DNA of 40,530 nt from Helicobacter magdeburgensis. GTDB taxonomy: Bacteria > Campylobacterota > Campylobacteria > Campylobacterales > Helicobacteraceae. The DNA lies in assembly GCF_000765825.2 (NCBI RefSeq), contig NZ_JRPE02000015.1:1-40530 (forward strand). The letters run 5' to 3'. The notes beneath the pieces are model-generated. The model was not told the DNA's origin and did no database searches. It was given only the letters and a program-made list of their open reading frames with translations. Of this stretch, positions 33,781-40,530 are shown piece after piece; positions within the stretch are counted from its first letter, which is position 1; each line of letters begins with the position of its first letter. The position numbers were made by a program, and so were the translations under genes.

Positions 33781-35235
33781 TTACTCAATTAGGGATATTT
33801 TCTCTTCAATATCTCTAATTTGTTGAAAATCAAAGGCATATTGCTCTGGTAGCTCCATTTTCTTCTTGGCTCTTGTAAGGGCAACATATAAAAGATTAAG
33901 CTCTTCTCTAGAAACTTCAAATGGACAGCCTTTATGATCGTCCATAATCTTCAACAAATCAATAAAATCATTTTCTATTTGCACAAAATCCCACTCTAAA
34001 CCTTTGCTTTTATGAGCTGAAGTAATAATACAATCAGCATCTTTAATGGGATAATGTTTTATGTCCCTCACAACAGCAAAGAGATTTTGTGTTTTTGCAT
34101 ACTTGTAGAAAATCATCAATCTTGTTTTTGCTTCCACATCAGAACATTCTTTGATATATTCCCTTAATTCTTTTGCATCTTGAAATTTTGAATAGAAGTT
34201 GTTTCTGATAAACTTTCTAGTCTCTGGATTTCTTGAATGCAACAAGGCAATATCTAGTATATCTGAAAAATTATACCCCTTGATTCCTCCGATAAAATGA
34301 AATTTTACCTCTGGATTAGATACGACATAGTCAAATACTTTCGCATTTGTCCTGCAGATTATACATTGCTTGTTTCCACTTTTTGGTAACAAATTCTCAT
34401 CGAACTCCACATCTTGTCCTACAAGGGGCTTACTAGCTCCTAATAAATACAAAAATGGGTTTGCACGATCCACAATGTAGTTGGGGCAACGAAATGTTCG
34501 TGTGAGGTAAAAAATTCTTGCATCTTTATGGTCTTTTAGCATATCAAGAGCGTTGATACACTCTCTAAAACCATAGATTTTTTGATATGTGTCCCCTATA
34601 TAGACCTGTTTGCTTTTTTGCGTGGATACTATATCAAACATAACCGGGTTTAAATCTTGTGCCTCATCAACAAGAATATACTCGTATTCGCTCAAATCTG
34701 GCGAATCAAGCTGATACATTTTAAGATAGAAATCATGTTCAAACGGGAGGTCATCATCTGTGAGAATGTCACTCCACAACTTAGGTAACAAAAAGGATAT
34801 TTGCTTTTCATCGCTGTTGCAGCTCGCTAGGGCTTCTTCTATCGTCATGTTTGAGTTGATAAATTTCCTAAAAAGCTTCATTAGCATATTGGCAAAGATA
34901 CCCTGATACTTGTTCCCCTCAAAATACGCAAAAAGATCCTTTGGAGTTAGACTACTATTAGAAAGTCTGCTCCTGTATGGATGTATCTTTTCTTTGAGAG
35001 AACGCAGAGCGAGGGAATGTATGGTTACACAATTTACATTCTCAAGAGAGCTAAACTTCTTTGTTGCTTCCTTAGCCATAGATGAATTGTATGCTAGATA
35101 CAAGATTTTAGATTCTGCTCTCTTTTTGCAATACTCCACTAAGGTTGAGGTTTTGCCTGTGCCGGCATAGGCATTCACAAGCGTAATTTGGCTTTGGCTC
35201 TCAACAATCTCTTTTTGTTCCTCTGTTAAATTCAC
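33781..35235 (-). CDS. UvrD/Rep-type superfamily 1 DNA helicase
   Basis: A 484-residue helicase, short compared with UvrD (720). Walker A is NAYAGTGKTST (21-31), motif II is VDEAQD (189-194), motif III is YIGDTYQKIYGFR (212-224), motif V is TSAHKSKGLEWDFV and motif VI is NLLYVALTRAK. It lacks the large inserted subdomains of UvrD and resembles the compact FBH1-like helicases found on mobile elements. It could unwind the transferred strand or help in establishment or repair. It has no membrane segment. It lies after a 176-base gap that holds a nested-palindrome element, and before the 57-aa membrane peptide. Confidence 0.85.
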   Translation of the reverse strand: MNLTEEQKEIVESQSQITLVNAYAGTGKTSTLVEYCKKRAESKILYLAYNSSMAKEATKKFSSLENVNCVTIHSLALRSLKEKIHPYRSRLSNSSLTPKDLFAYFEGNKYQGIFANMLMKLFRKFINSNMTIEEALASCNSDEKQISFLLPKLWSDILTDDDLPFEHDFYLKMYQLDSPDLSEYEYILVDEAQDLNPVMFDIVSTQKSKQVYIGDTYQKIYGFRECINALDMLKDHKDARIFYLTRTFRCPNYIVDRANPFLYLLGASKPLVGQDVEFDENLLPKSGNKQCIICRTNAKVFDYVVSNPEVKFHFIGGIKGYNFSDILDIALLHSRNPETRKFIRNNFYSKFQDAKELREYIKECSDVEAKTRLMIFYKYAKTQNLFAVVRDIKHYPIKDADCIITSAHKSKGLEWDFVQIENDFIDLLKIMDDHKGCPFEVSREELNLLYVALTRAKKKMELPEQYAFDFQQIRDIEEKISLIE

Positions 35236-35266
35236 TCAATCTCCATAATATGTTCTTTTTTTTGTT

Positions 35267-35385
35267 GTTTAGCTTTTTGAAATACGACAAATCATGATTT
35301 TGACCGTCAAAATGGGTTCAAATGGCTTTGTGCGTGGAAGTATTTTACTTTTTTTTTGAAAAAATCACATTTCAAAAAGCTAAAC
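35267..35385. repeat. 119-bp nested palindrome element (17-bp perfect inverted repeat)
   Basis: The ends GTTTAGCTTTTTGAAAT (35267-35283) and ATTTCAAAAAGCTAAAC (35369-35385) are perfect inverted repeats. Inside lie AAATCATGATTT (35289-35300) and ATTTTGAC-C-GTCAAAAT (35297-35313), two overlapping perfect palindromes. It fills the only large gap in the leftward operon. It could be a small transposable remnant, an oriT or single-strand initiation site, or an RNA switch; no flanking target duplication was seen. Confidence 0.75.
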
Positions 35386-35400
35386 CAAGCCCGTAGGCTT
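35374..35400 (-). terminator. Possible attenuator hairpin
   Basis: On the minus strand, 11 bases after the SSB-tip gene stop, AAGCC-TACG-GGCTT (35387-35400) is followed by GGTTTAGCTTTTT. The stem is only 5 bp, so it would be a weak, partial terminator that could lower expression of the helicase and the genes after it. Confidence 0.3.
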
Positions 35401-35411
35401 AGTTCACAGGC

Positions 35412-36407
35412 TTAGAATGGAAGCTCATCTTCTTCCTTATTTTCTGCCTGAGGGGCTGGAGATTGTTGTGGTTGTTGCATATTTTGTGTAGTTTGAGCCT
35501 GTGGATTCATCTCTCCACTTTGCTCTGCAATGCTTGGTGTTGAAAAAATATCATCTTCTAGCATATTCTCTTCAACAACTTGAGCCTGTGGTTGTGGAAG
35601 CTGTTGTGTCTGAGCTTGGGGTTGTGGTTGCAGCTCAGGTTGCATTTGTGGTTGCATACCTGCTGTATCTTGATGAGCTGGAGTCTGAGCTTGGGGTTGG
35701 GCTTGTGAGGCTGAATCATCACCAGATTGTCCTTGAGCAGCAGACATAACAGAACCTGCAAGTATATCTCTGGCTTGTTTAAGTGTAGCATATTGGCGTT
35801 GCCCATCTTCCTCTATGGCTTGAAGCAATTCACTATACAGCTTAGGATTTAACGCCTTAATTGAGCTATCTGTTCCGACATTAGCCTTAGCTTGATTGAT
35901 GTTTTGATTAAGCTTGTTAATCTTAGAATCAAGAACGCTTAGTGCTTCGTCTTTAGAGAAAGCAAGCTGCCACGCATTAAGTTGTGCTCCTAATGCCTGC
36001 ACGCCTTGAAGTTGCTTTTGCATCTTATCTTTTTCTGCTGCGAGGGTAGCTTCAACTTCTTGTGCAACATCCGGGTTTAAGCCAAATTTAGGAGCTATAA
36101 TTAATCCGCCAACAAATCCTATGCCAAGTGAAAGAGTCATAACTATAGCGATACTTTTTATAGAGCTTGAACCTCTTTTTTTATAAGCTCTAGGCTCATC
36201 AGGATACGCAGCATTAGAAAAGCCATTGTTAAAATAGTTTTGTTGAGGTTGTTGCATTTGTTGTTGCATACCTGCATTAATTTCGTTTTGAATGGCTTGC
36301 TCGTATGACGAGGCTCCGCCTTGACCTTCAGGCATAGAACCTGCATAATGTCCATTTTGCATATCTTGCCCGTATTCTTGTTGTGTCTTGTTTTTTTTGT
36401 TTAACAT
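35412..36407 (-). CDS. Membrane-anchored Q/P-rich protein ending in an SSB-like tip
   Basis: A 331-residue protein. Residues 1-80 are Q/N/G rich, 84-106 form one membrane helix (IAIVMTLSLGIGFVGGLIIA), 115-225 are a helical coiled coil, and 230-320 are a P/Q/A-rich linker. It ends KEEDELPF, which resembles the acidic C-terminal tip of single-stranded DNA-binding protein (consensus DDDIPF), again following a Q/P-rich linker as in SSB. No OB-fold is present, so it does not bind DNA the way SSB does. It could recruit SSB-interacting proteins at the membrane. The ATG overlaps the end of the four-helix membrane gene by 7 bases, with AAAGGAG 5 bases upstream. No family is recognised. Confidence 0.65.
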   Translation of the reverse strand: MLNKKNKTQQEYGQDMQNGHYAGSMPEGQGGASSYEQAIQNEINAGMQQQMQQPQQNYFNNGFSNAAYPDEPRAYKKRGSSSIKSIAIVMTLSLGIGFVGGLIIAPKFGLNPDVAQEVEATLAAEKDKMQKQLQGVQALGAQLNAWQLAFSKDEALSVLDSKINKLNQNINQAKANVGTDSSIKALNPKLYSELLQAIEEDGQRQYATLKQARDILAGSVMSAAQGQSGDDSASQAQPQAQTPAHQDTAGMQPQMQPELQPQPQAQTQQLPQPQAQVVEENMLEDDIFSTPSIAEQSGEMNPQAQTTQNMQQPQQSPAPQAENKEEDELPF

Positions 36408-37060
36408 TTTCTCTCCTTTTGTTTTTCGTATGTTTCAATGTTCTTTTTGAGAACACTCCTTCTTTCTGAAACCGTAGCCATAAAAATAAGGCTAATCAAA
36501 AGTATTGGGGCAATTTCCCACAATACACCCTGCATCACTTCCCCCTGAAAAGCATCTTGCTGGTATATGTGAATGTGACTCATAAAAGTATGAACCACAA
36601 AGAACAAAGCACCATATATCCAAGCCTCAAGGGCAAGCTCAAGACGAGAGACAAGCTTAATTTGTCTGCCTATCTTATTTCCAAGATTTACCCTGCTTAT
36701 TCTATCGGCTTCTTTTACTTTGTTTGAATGCTCTGGGTATTTTTTTGCAAAAAATCTACCCAAGAACGATTCATGTGGAGTCAAAGAAATGGATGGCTCT
36801 TTTTGCTTTTCTTCAAGAAACAAGCGATCCATATCAACAGATTTTGTTTGTGGGGGTATTGTGCTTCCCCATCTTACCACAGATAGTTTTCTTTGTGTCA
36901 AAAACAACAATGGATGAATCCAAATGGCTACAAGTAAAACTCCAACAGAGAATGGTTCCTCCGCTAAATATGCTGCAGTAAATGCAATTATTACAAAATG
37001 GCATAGCATCAAAAAAATATTACATATCCTCAATGCTATGCCTAATGAAAGATTTTTCAC
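36401..37060 (-). CDS. Four-helix membrane protein, first gene of the transfer operon
   Basis: A 219-residue protein. The start is a GTG at 37060 with AAAGGAG 6 bases upstream; longer in-frame versions start in the control region and lack a ribosome site. Hydrophobic stretches are at about 10-30, 37-55 (VGVLLVAIWIHPLLFL), 145-165 (WIYGALFFVVHTF) and 185-202 (IAPILLISLIFMATV). A soluble loop of about 80 residues between the second and third helices carries LTPHESFLGRFFAKKYPEHS. No family is recognised. As the first gene after the operator region and next to an operon whose coupling protein has no membrane helices, it may act as a membrane partner; that is inference. Confidence 0.6.
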   Translation of the reverse strand: MKNLSLGIALRICNIFLMLCHFVIIAFTAAYLAEEPFSVGVLLVAIWIHPLLFLTQRKLSVVRWGSTIPPQTKSVDMDRLFLEEKQKEPSISLTPHESFLGRFFAKKYPEHSNKVKEADRISRVNLGNKIGRQIKLVSRLELALEAWIYGALFFVVHTFMSHIHIYQQDAFQGEVMQGVLWEIAPILLISLIFMATVSERRSVLKKNIETYEKQKERKC

Positions 37061-37129
37061 TAGGCACTCCTTTTGGTATGTTTGTGATTGATAATACAAA
37101 AAGCTAAAAGTCGCAAGAACTTTGGTGGT

Positions 37130-37135
37130 ATTATA
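37130..37135 (-). promoter_or_regulatory. Candidate -10 box of the leftward transfer operon
   Basis: TATAAT on the minus strand, 70 bases before the GTG at 37060, with T-rich DNA upstream. It lies 79 bases from the nearest operator repeat. A -35 box is not clear, as is common in Campylobacterota. Confidence 0.5.
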
Positions 37136-37213
37136 AGAAAAAAAGCAATATAAAAGCAAACGATGGCAAATCTAAGGCTTTTTGATATTCTGAAAAATAG
37201 CTATCGCAAATTC

Positions 37214-37289
37214 AATATGTTGAAAAAAACATTTTTTTTTCGACATATTCCAAGGATATGGTGAAATTTTTCATTTTTTTCGACATATC
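37214..37289. promoter_or_regulatory. Two tandem inverted-repeat operators
   Basis: Copy one (37214-37249) is AATATGTTGAAAAAAA-CA-TTTTTTTTTCGACATATT. Copy two (37255-37289) has the arms GATATGGTGAAA and TTTTTTTCGACATATC. The centres are about 40 bases apart, close to four helical turns. The pair lies between the divergent transfer and toxin-antitoxin genes, so a regulator could control both. Confidence 0.6.
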
Positions 37290-37316
37290 ACGCACTATAC
37301 GAAGCACAAAACAATA

Positions 37317-37333
37317 CACATACGAGATATGTG
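37317..37333. promoter_or_regulatory. Palindrome CACATA-N5-TATGTG near the TA promoter
   Basis: A 6-bp-arm inverted repeat with 5 bases between, 46 bases upstream of the TATAAT at 37380. Candidate operator for the antitoxin or another regulator. Different in sequence from the two A/T-run operators. Confidence 0.4.
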
Positions 37334-37379
37334 ATTGTTAAGGCAAATCTAGAACACATCTAAATTAACAAAAATTAGC

Positions 37380-37385
37380 TATAAT
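37380..37385 (+). promoter_or_regulatory. -10 box for the toxin-antitoxin operon
   Basis: A perfect TATAAT in GCTATAATCGGG, 46 bases upstream of the antitoxin ATG. No good -35 hexamer at 17 bases, in keeping with Helicobacter promoters. Confidence 0.6.
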
Positions 37386-37431
37386 CGGGTTATATTTGGG
37401 TTTTTGACCTGTGAAAAAAAGGAGTAGAGCG

Positions 37432-37713
37432 ATGACAAATTACAACACTTACAGCGAGAGAAAACTACAAGGGGAGCTAAATGCCACAAGGATAGCTATC
37501 TCAAAGCTTCAAAGCGAAAAGGCAAAACTAGATAAAAAAATAGAAAAGACCACACAAAAGGAAAATGCTATCAAACAAGCACTGATGCAAAGGCTTACGC
37601 CAAATGATGAAACTGCTTATGCACTAAAAAATGCGAAAAGTCTGCCAGAATACACAAGCCACGAACAACTACTCAGAGATGTGATGGCTGAAATTGAAGC
37701 GGAAAAAGAATGA
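37432..37713 (+). CDS. Antitoxin of a YafQ-type TA pair
   Basis: A 93-residue protein. ATG at 37432 is chosen because AAAGGAG lies 8 bases upstream, inside the longer GTG frame. It begins NYNTYSERKLQGELNATRIA and is mostly one coiled coil to residue 60, then has a proline-containing section and an acidic tail. It does not look like the ribbon-helix-helix DinJ antitoxin; the Y-x-x-Y-S-E start recalls the H. pylori antitoxins that go with RelE/YafQ-like toxins, from memory. It overlaps the toxin start by ATGA, the usual arrangement. Confidence 0.7.
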   Translation: MTNYNTYSERKLQGELNATRIAISKLQSEKAKLDKKIEKTTQKENAIKQALMQRLTPNDETAYALKNAKSLPEYTSHEQLLRDVMAEIEAEKE

Positions 37714-37985
37714 GAACGATAGATGTTAAAAACACTTACAAGCAGGATTTGAAGCGGGTAATTAAGCAGGGATGGGATGGCAGCAAAATAAACAATGTCA
37801 TATCTCAACTCTTAAGCGATGATATTTTAGACCCAGCATTGCGAGACCACCCGCTAACTGGCGATTATAAAGACTTTAGAGAATGCCATGTGAAAAGTGA
37901 TTTAGTAGTCGTGTATAAGCGAACCGCAGAAATTCTAAGCCTTTATCGCATAGGACGCCACCAAGATATTTTCAAAGGCTACTAA
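37710..37985 (+). CDS. YafQ-family type II toxin (mRNA interferase)
   Basis: A 91-residue RelE-fold toxin that would cut mRNA on the ribosome. LRDHPLTGDYKDFRECHVKSD and LYRIGRHQDIFKGY fit the family. Against E. coli YafQ active-site residues the positions line up with an offset of three: H47, H60, D64, R80, H84 and F88 are kept, while the Trp after the Asp is Leu65. The set is otherwise complete, so it is probably active. Located inside the element's control region, it would act as an addiction module that keeps the element in the cell. The stop is 264 bases before traG. Confidence 0.88.
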   Translation: MRTIDVKNTYKQDLKRVIKQGWDGSKINNVISQLLSDDILDPALRDHPLTGDYKDFRECHVKSDLVVVYKRTAEILSLYRIGRHQDIFKGY

Positions 37986-38249
37986 TCAAAGCATATCACT
38001 GAACGACTAGGATGTGCTAAAACGCTCCATCCCCACTTTTTCATTTTTCCCACTTTCCAGTTTCCTTTTTTGTGATAAGATCTAGCAAATTCTGCTACAT
38101 AGCAGTTTTCCTCAAAACAATACAGAACAAAAGACCATAGGAATATATAGCATTGCAAGCGCATACTCAGATTCTATCTGTGCCTTGACAATTTTCTATA
38201 TATTCTCATTAATGTTATAAAAATAAGAAAATAAACAAAGGAGTAAAGT
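37986..38249 (+). promoter_or_regulatory. Gap before traG with a candidate promoter
   Basis: TTGACA at 38185-38190 followed 17 bases later by ATTAAT (38208-38213), with TTATAA shortly after, and AAAGGAG before the traG ATG at 38250. The first 180 bases hold no clear RNA or gene; a minus-strand 60-codon frame there lacks a convincing ribosome site. Confidence 0.45.
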
Positions 38250-40530
38250 ATGCCTAAAAAGCTACTTCTAGTCATATTGTCTGCAATTCTAATGCCTGTT
38301 GTTGCTTCAGCACAGAGCTTCTTGGTTGATTATTTCCCAGTGCTTGTTTATGGAGACACAGACATTTACAAACAAGTCTTTAACGGCGTAGCTGTTATGT
38401 TTAATAACAAAACGACTGTGGGGTTTGTAACAAATGTTGTGGGGATATTAGCATTTATTATGATTGTGTGGAGACTAACCTTCAGGCACGGCTCTGCTGG
38501 TGGCGGTGAAACTGGAGCTGCACCTTGGGAGATGTTCTTTAAACAATTTGCATTTCTTTGTATTATTATGTTTGTTTTTCTCAATCCAGCATTCAAATCG
38601 ACTGTGACAATTAAAGACCAAAGGGCATTTTTTGGACAGCAAACTATTGGTGGTGGGGCGACAATAGTTAAGGTTGATAATGTTCCAACGGTGCTGGCAT
38701 TTGTGGCATCAGGAACATCATATTTGGGATACGCTCTCGTCAATCTTGTAGATACAGCCTTTGCAAACTCTCGGGTCAATGGAACTAGATATAGTGATGT
38801 AGGCTTTATGACAAACTTTAGATTCATTGCAAGAACTAGTGGGACAGGATTAGGAGAAGGAGATGCTAATGATCCGGGGATAAAAAAAGAAAGAAATGTT
38901 GTCTCAGATCTTAGAACTTTTGTTGAAAAATGTGCGATTCCTTATCAAACACTAACAGGAGATACATTTGATGCCCTTGATTTTGGATTTCCCACGCTAG
39001 AAGCTTGGGATCCTAAAAACTGGCTATATTATGATAATGTTAAATTCTTAGAAGCAGCCCCGGGAATGGGATGTAAAGATTTTTATGCGAAGATTATAAA
39101 TGACTTCAATGGGGTCGCAAATAAGTATGAAAGGAGGTCTATAGAGGCTATGGGTATGAATCCGGGCACAGCAGGACCTGCACTTAAAGCTATGGCAGAA
39201 TCTGTTTTGGCTGCCCCTAGCAATGTTGCAGGTCCAACCTCAAAAATGAATGGCTACACTCAATATCATCTTAGAGCCTCTCTAGATGGTGTTGTGGCTG
39301 CAGCTAGATATGCTGATAGCTTTGGTGTTACGGGAGCTAATGCTGAGGCTATGAATCAAAGTATGCTTTCTGCATCTGCAAAAATGACCGATGTTACTTC
39401 TCAGGCTAGATTCCTGTTTTCCGCTCAAACCTTGCCGAAAGCCTTGCATATCCTCATCGCTTTGCTTTATGCCATATTCCCCTTTATGCTTGTAGTTGTG
39501 GCAATTCGTGGTTATCCAGAGGGGCTGAAGGTATTATATTACTTTGCTGGCGGTATGCTCTCTATGGAGCTTATAAAAATGTCTTTGGCTCTAGTGCATA
39601 ACCTTGTGAGTTATCTTACTGCCGTGGATGGCGCCACACTTCTTCATGCAGCTTCTGTAGCTGGAAACAATATAGATTATGACAAAGTAATTCACGGGCA
39701 CAAATATTATCAATATATGGCAGAACAAGCTACACTTGCTGCTGACATAGGCACAGCTGCAATGTTTATGATTCCTATGGTTATTGCAACAGGACAAGTT
39801 AAGCTTCTTGGTTCAGCTTTAGGTGGAGCTGTATCAGCACACGCTCCAAATCAAGGCATACAGGGCTCTCAGGCTGAAATGGCAAAAGCAAATGATGCGG
39901 AAAACAGAAATATGGATAGCGTTGTGGCTGGTTATTCTACAGCCGCAGTGATGAAAGGCATAGAAGAAAATAATGCCGCCATTGCTTCTATTTCTAAAAT
40001 GGATAATTACAATGATTTTAATAAGGGGCAAGTGGGACAACAAATGCAACAAATAGGCTCTACTGCAGGATATGGAAGCGAACTTAATAGCGAAAAAGAT
40101 TTTCAGAATGTTCTTAGTGGTGGAAAATTCCAAGGGGTGCAATCTGTTTCTAATATGAAATCTCTAGGGCAAGAATTTGAATCAGATCAAAACTTCAAAT
40201 ATGCAGCAGATACAAATGGAAGGGCTTTGGCTAGAACACTTGGTAATGATGCCACAGCAAAAACCATAGGTTCAGCTAGAGGACTTATAGCCGGAGATTT
40301 TTTTGATAAAGATGGGAATCTAAGTGGTGGCAGAGAAGGTAATATCTACACCCAAGGCTTAGAGAACCAAGCCCGTATTTCAGCTAACCAAACAGCTGGT
40401 ATAGGTAAGTTAGGAGAATTTACAAGAGAGCAGATGAATGCTATTCAATATGGGGCTGAAGCTGGAGCATTAGGGCAGATAGCACAGGGTAACGCACTAA
40501 GAGCTGTGCACGGCACTGGACAAGCTTTCC
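38250..40530 (+). CDS. traG: TraG, mating-pair stabilisation and pilus protein, 3' end outside window
   Basis: The frame is open for 760 codons to the right edge. It begins MPKKLLLVILSAILMPVVAS with AAAGGAG 8 bases before the ATG. N-terminal membrane segments are followed by a TraG_N-like periplasmic region (PAFKSTVTIKD, GMGCKDFYAKIINDFNG), and a second membrane set near residues 395-450 (HILIALLYAIFPFMLVVVAI, LKVLYYFAGGMLSMELIKM). From about residue 540 it is Ala/Gly/Gln rich, as in TraG proteins. In F, TraG supports pilus assembly and, through its C-terminal part, mating-pair stabilisation and entry exclusion. It is the only transfer gene seen on the plus strand. Confidence 0.85.
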   Translation, partial: MPKKLLLVILSAILMPVVASAQSFLVDYFPVLVYGDTDIYKQVFNGVAVMFNNKTTVGFVTNVVGILAFIMIVWRLTFRHGSAGGGETGAAPWEMFFKQFAFLCIIMFVFLNPAFKSTVTIKDQRAFFGQQTIGGGATIVKVDNVPTVLAFVASGTSYLGYALVNLVDTAFANSRVNGTRYSDVGFMTNFRFIARTSGTGLGEGDANDPGIKKERNVVSDLRTFVEKCAIPYQTLTGDTFDALDFGFPTLEAWDPKNWLYYDNVKFLEAAPGMGCKDFYAKIINDFNGVANKYERRSIEAMGMNPGTAGPALKAMAESVLAAPSNVAGPTSKMNGYTQYHLRASLDGVVAAARYADSFGVTGANAEAMNQSMLSASAKMTDVTSQARFLFSAQTLPKALHILIALLYAIFPFMLVVVAIRGYPEGLKVLYYFAGGMLSMELIKMSLALVHNLVSYLTAVDGATLLHAASVAGNNIDYDKVIHGHKYYQYMAEQATLAADIGTAAMFMIPMVIATGQVKLLGSALGGAVSAHAPNQGIQGSQAEMAKANDAENRNMDSVVAGYSTAAVMKGIEENNAAIASISKMDNYNDFNKGQVGQQMQQIGSTAGYGSELNSEKDFQNVLSGGKFQGVQSVSNMKSLGQEFESDQNFKYAADTNGRALARTLGNDATAKTIGSARGLIAGDFFDKDGNLSGGREGNIYTQGLENQARISANQTAGIGKLGEFTREQMNAIQYGAEAGALGQIAQGNALRAVHGTGQAF

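Noticed and set aside
35314-35330. GGTTCAAAT word resembling a tRNA T-loop
   Set aside because: No matching stems, anticodon arm or 3' acceptor around it; it is part of the palindrome element.
37982-38164. Minus-strand 60-codon frame after the toxin gene
   Set aside because: It has plausible residues (KKWGWSVLAHPSRS) but no ribosome site, overlaps the toxin stop and lies in the traG leader, so I do not list it as a gene.
38366-38827. Minus-strand 153-codon frame opposite traG
   Set aside because: Lies wholly inside the traG frame, has no ribosome site or known motif; traG has clear family features.
39834-40142. Minus-strand 102-codon frame opposite traG
   Set aside because: Opposite the Ala/Gln-rich part of traG, a region where the other strand is often open by composition.

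Overview
The window is AT-rich DNA from a Campylobacterota bacterium, most likely an enterohepatic-type Helicobacter. The pointers are the Helicobacter-style outer-membrane barrel protein, poly-C tracts, VgrG-type T6SS genes and strong AAGGAG ribosome sites. The genus is an inference from protein style; no rRNA or housekeeping gene is present to confirm it. No tRNA, rRNA or CRISPR was seen.

Left region (1-6455): T6SS accessory DNA that is partly decayed. It starts inside the 3' end of a vgrG, followed by a cargo cluster: a secreted protein, a 598-aa M23-type peptidoglycan hydrolase whose catalytic domain is split by a large insertion, a small protein, a lipoprotein, and a small secreted peptide broken at two G-runs. 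A second vgrG follows that keeps only its N-terminal half. A short vgrG 3' remnant lies 0.95 kb further on, beyond an outer-membrane barrel gene flanked by C10 and C13 tracts.

Middle and right (6763-37060): one nearly gap-free leftward block of about 30 kb encoding an F-type (MPF-F) conjugative type IV secretion system. In transcription order it holds: a four-helix membrane protein; a membrane-anchored Q/P-rich protein ending in an SSB-like acidic tip; a structured 176-bp gap; a UvrD-like helicase; a 57-aa membrane peptide; TraB; a TraV split over two genes; a coiled-coil secreted protein; TraC/VirB4 fused to a degenerate EAL domain; a coupling protein without membrane helices; a MoxR-type AAA+ ATPase; TraF; TraH; a periplasmic protein; a lytic transglycosylase; a second periplasmic protein; a membrane protein; TraW; TraU; TrbC; a 1738-aa Cys-rich surface protein; TraN; and finally a P4-type tyrosine integrase. 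This is best read as an integrative conjugative element whose integrase gene is the last gene of the transfer operon.

Right edge (37061-40530): a divergent control region with two tandem inverted-repeat operators, a YafQ-family toxin-antitoxin pair, and a rightward traG that runs off the window. Pilin, TraL, TraE, TraK, relaxase and a proven oriT are not in the window; they would be expected to the right. The most unusual items are the TraC-EAL fusion, the SSB-tip membrane protein beside a nested-palindrome element, the MoxR ATPase inside the transfer operon, the split M23 effector, and the repeated Cys module shared by the two giant surface proteins.
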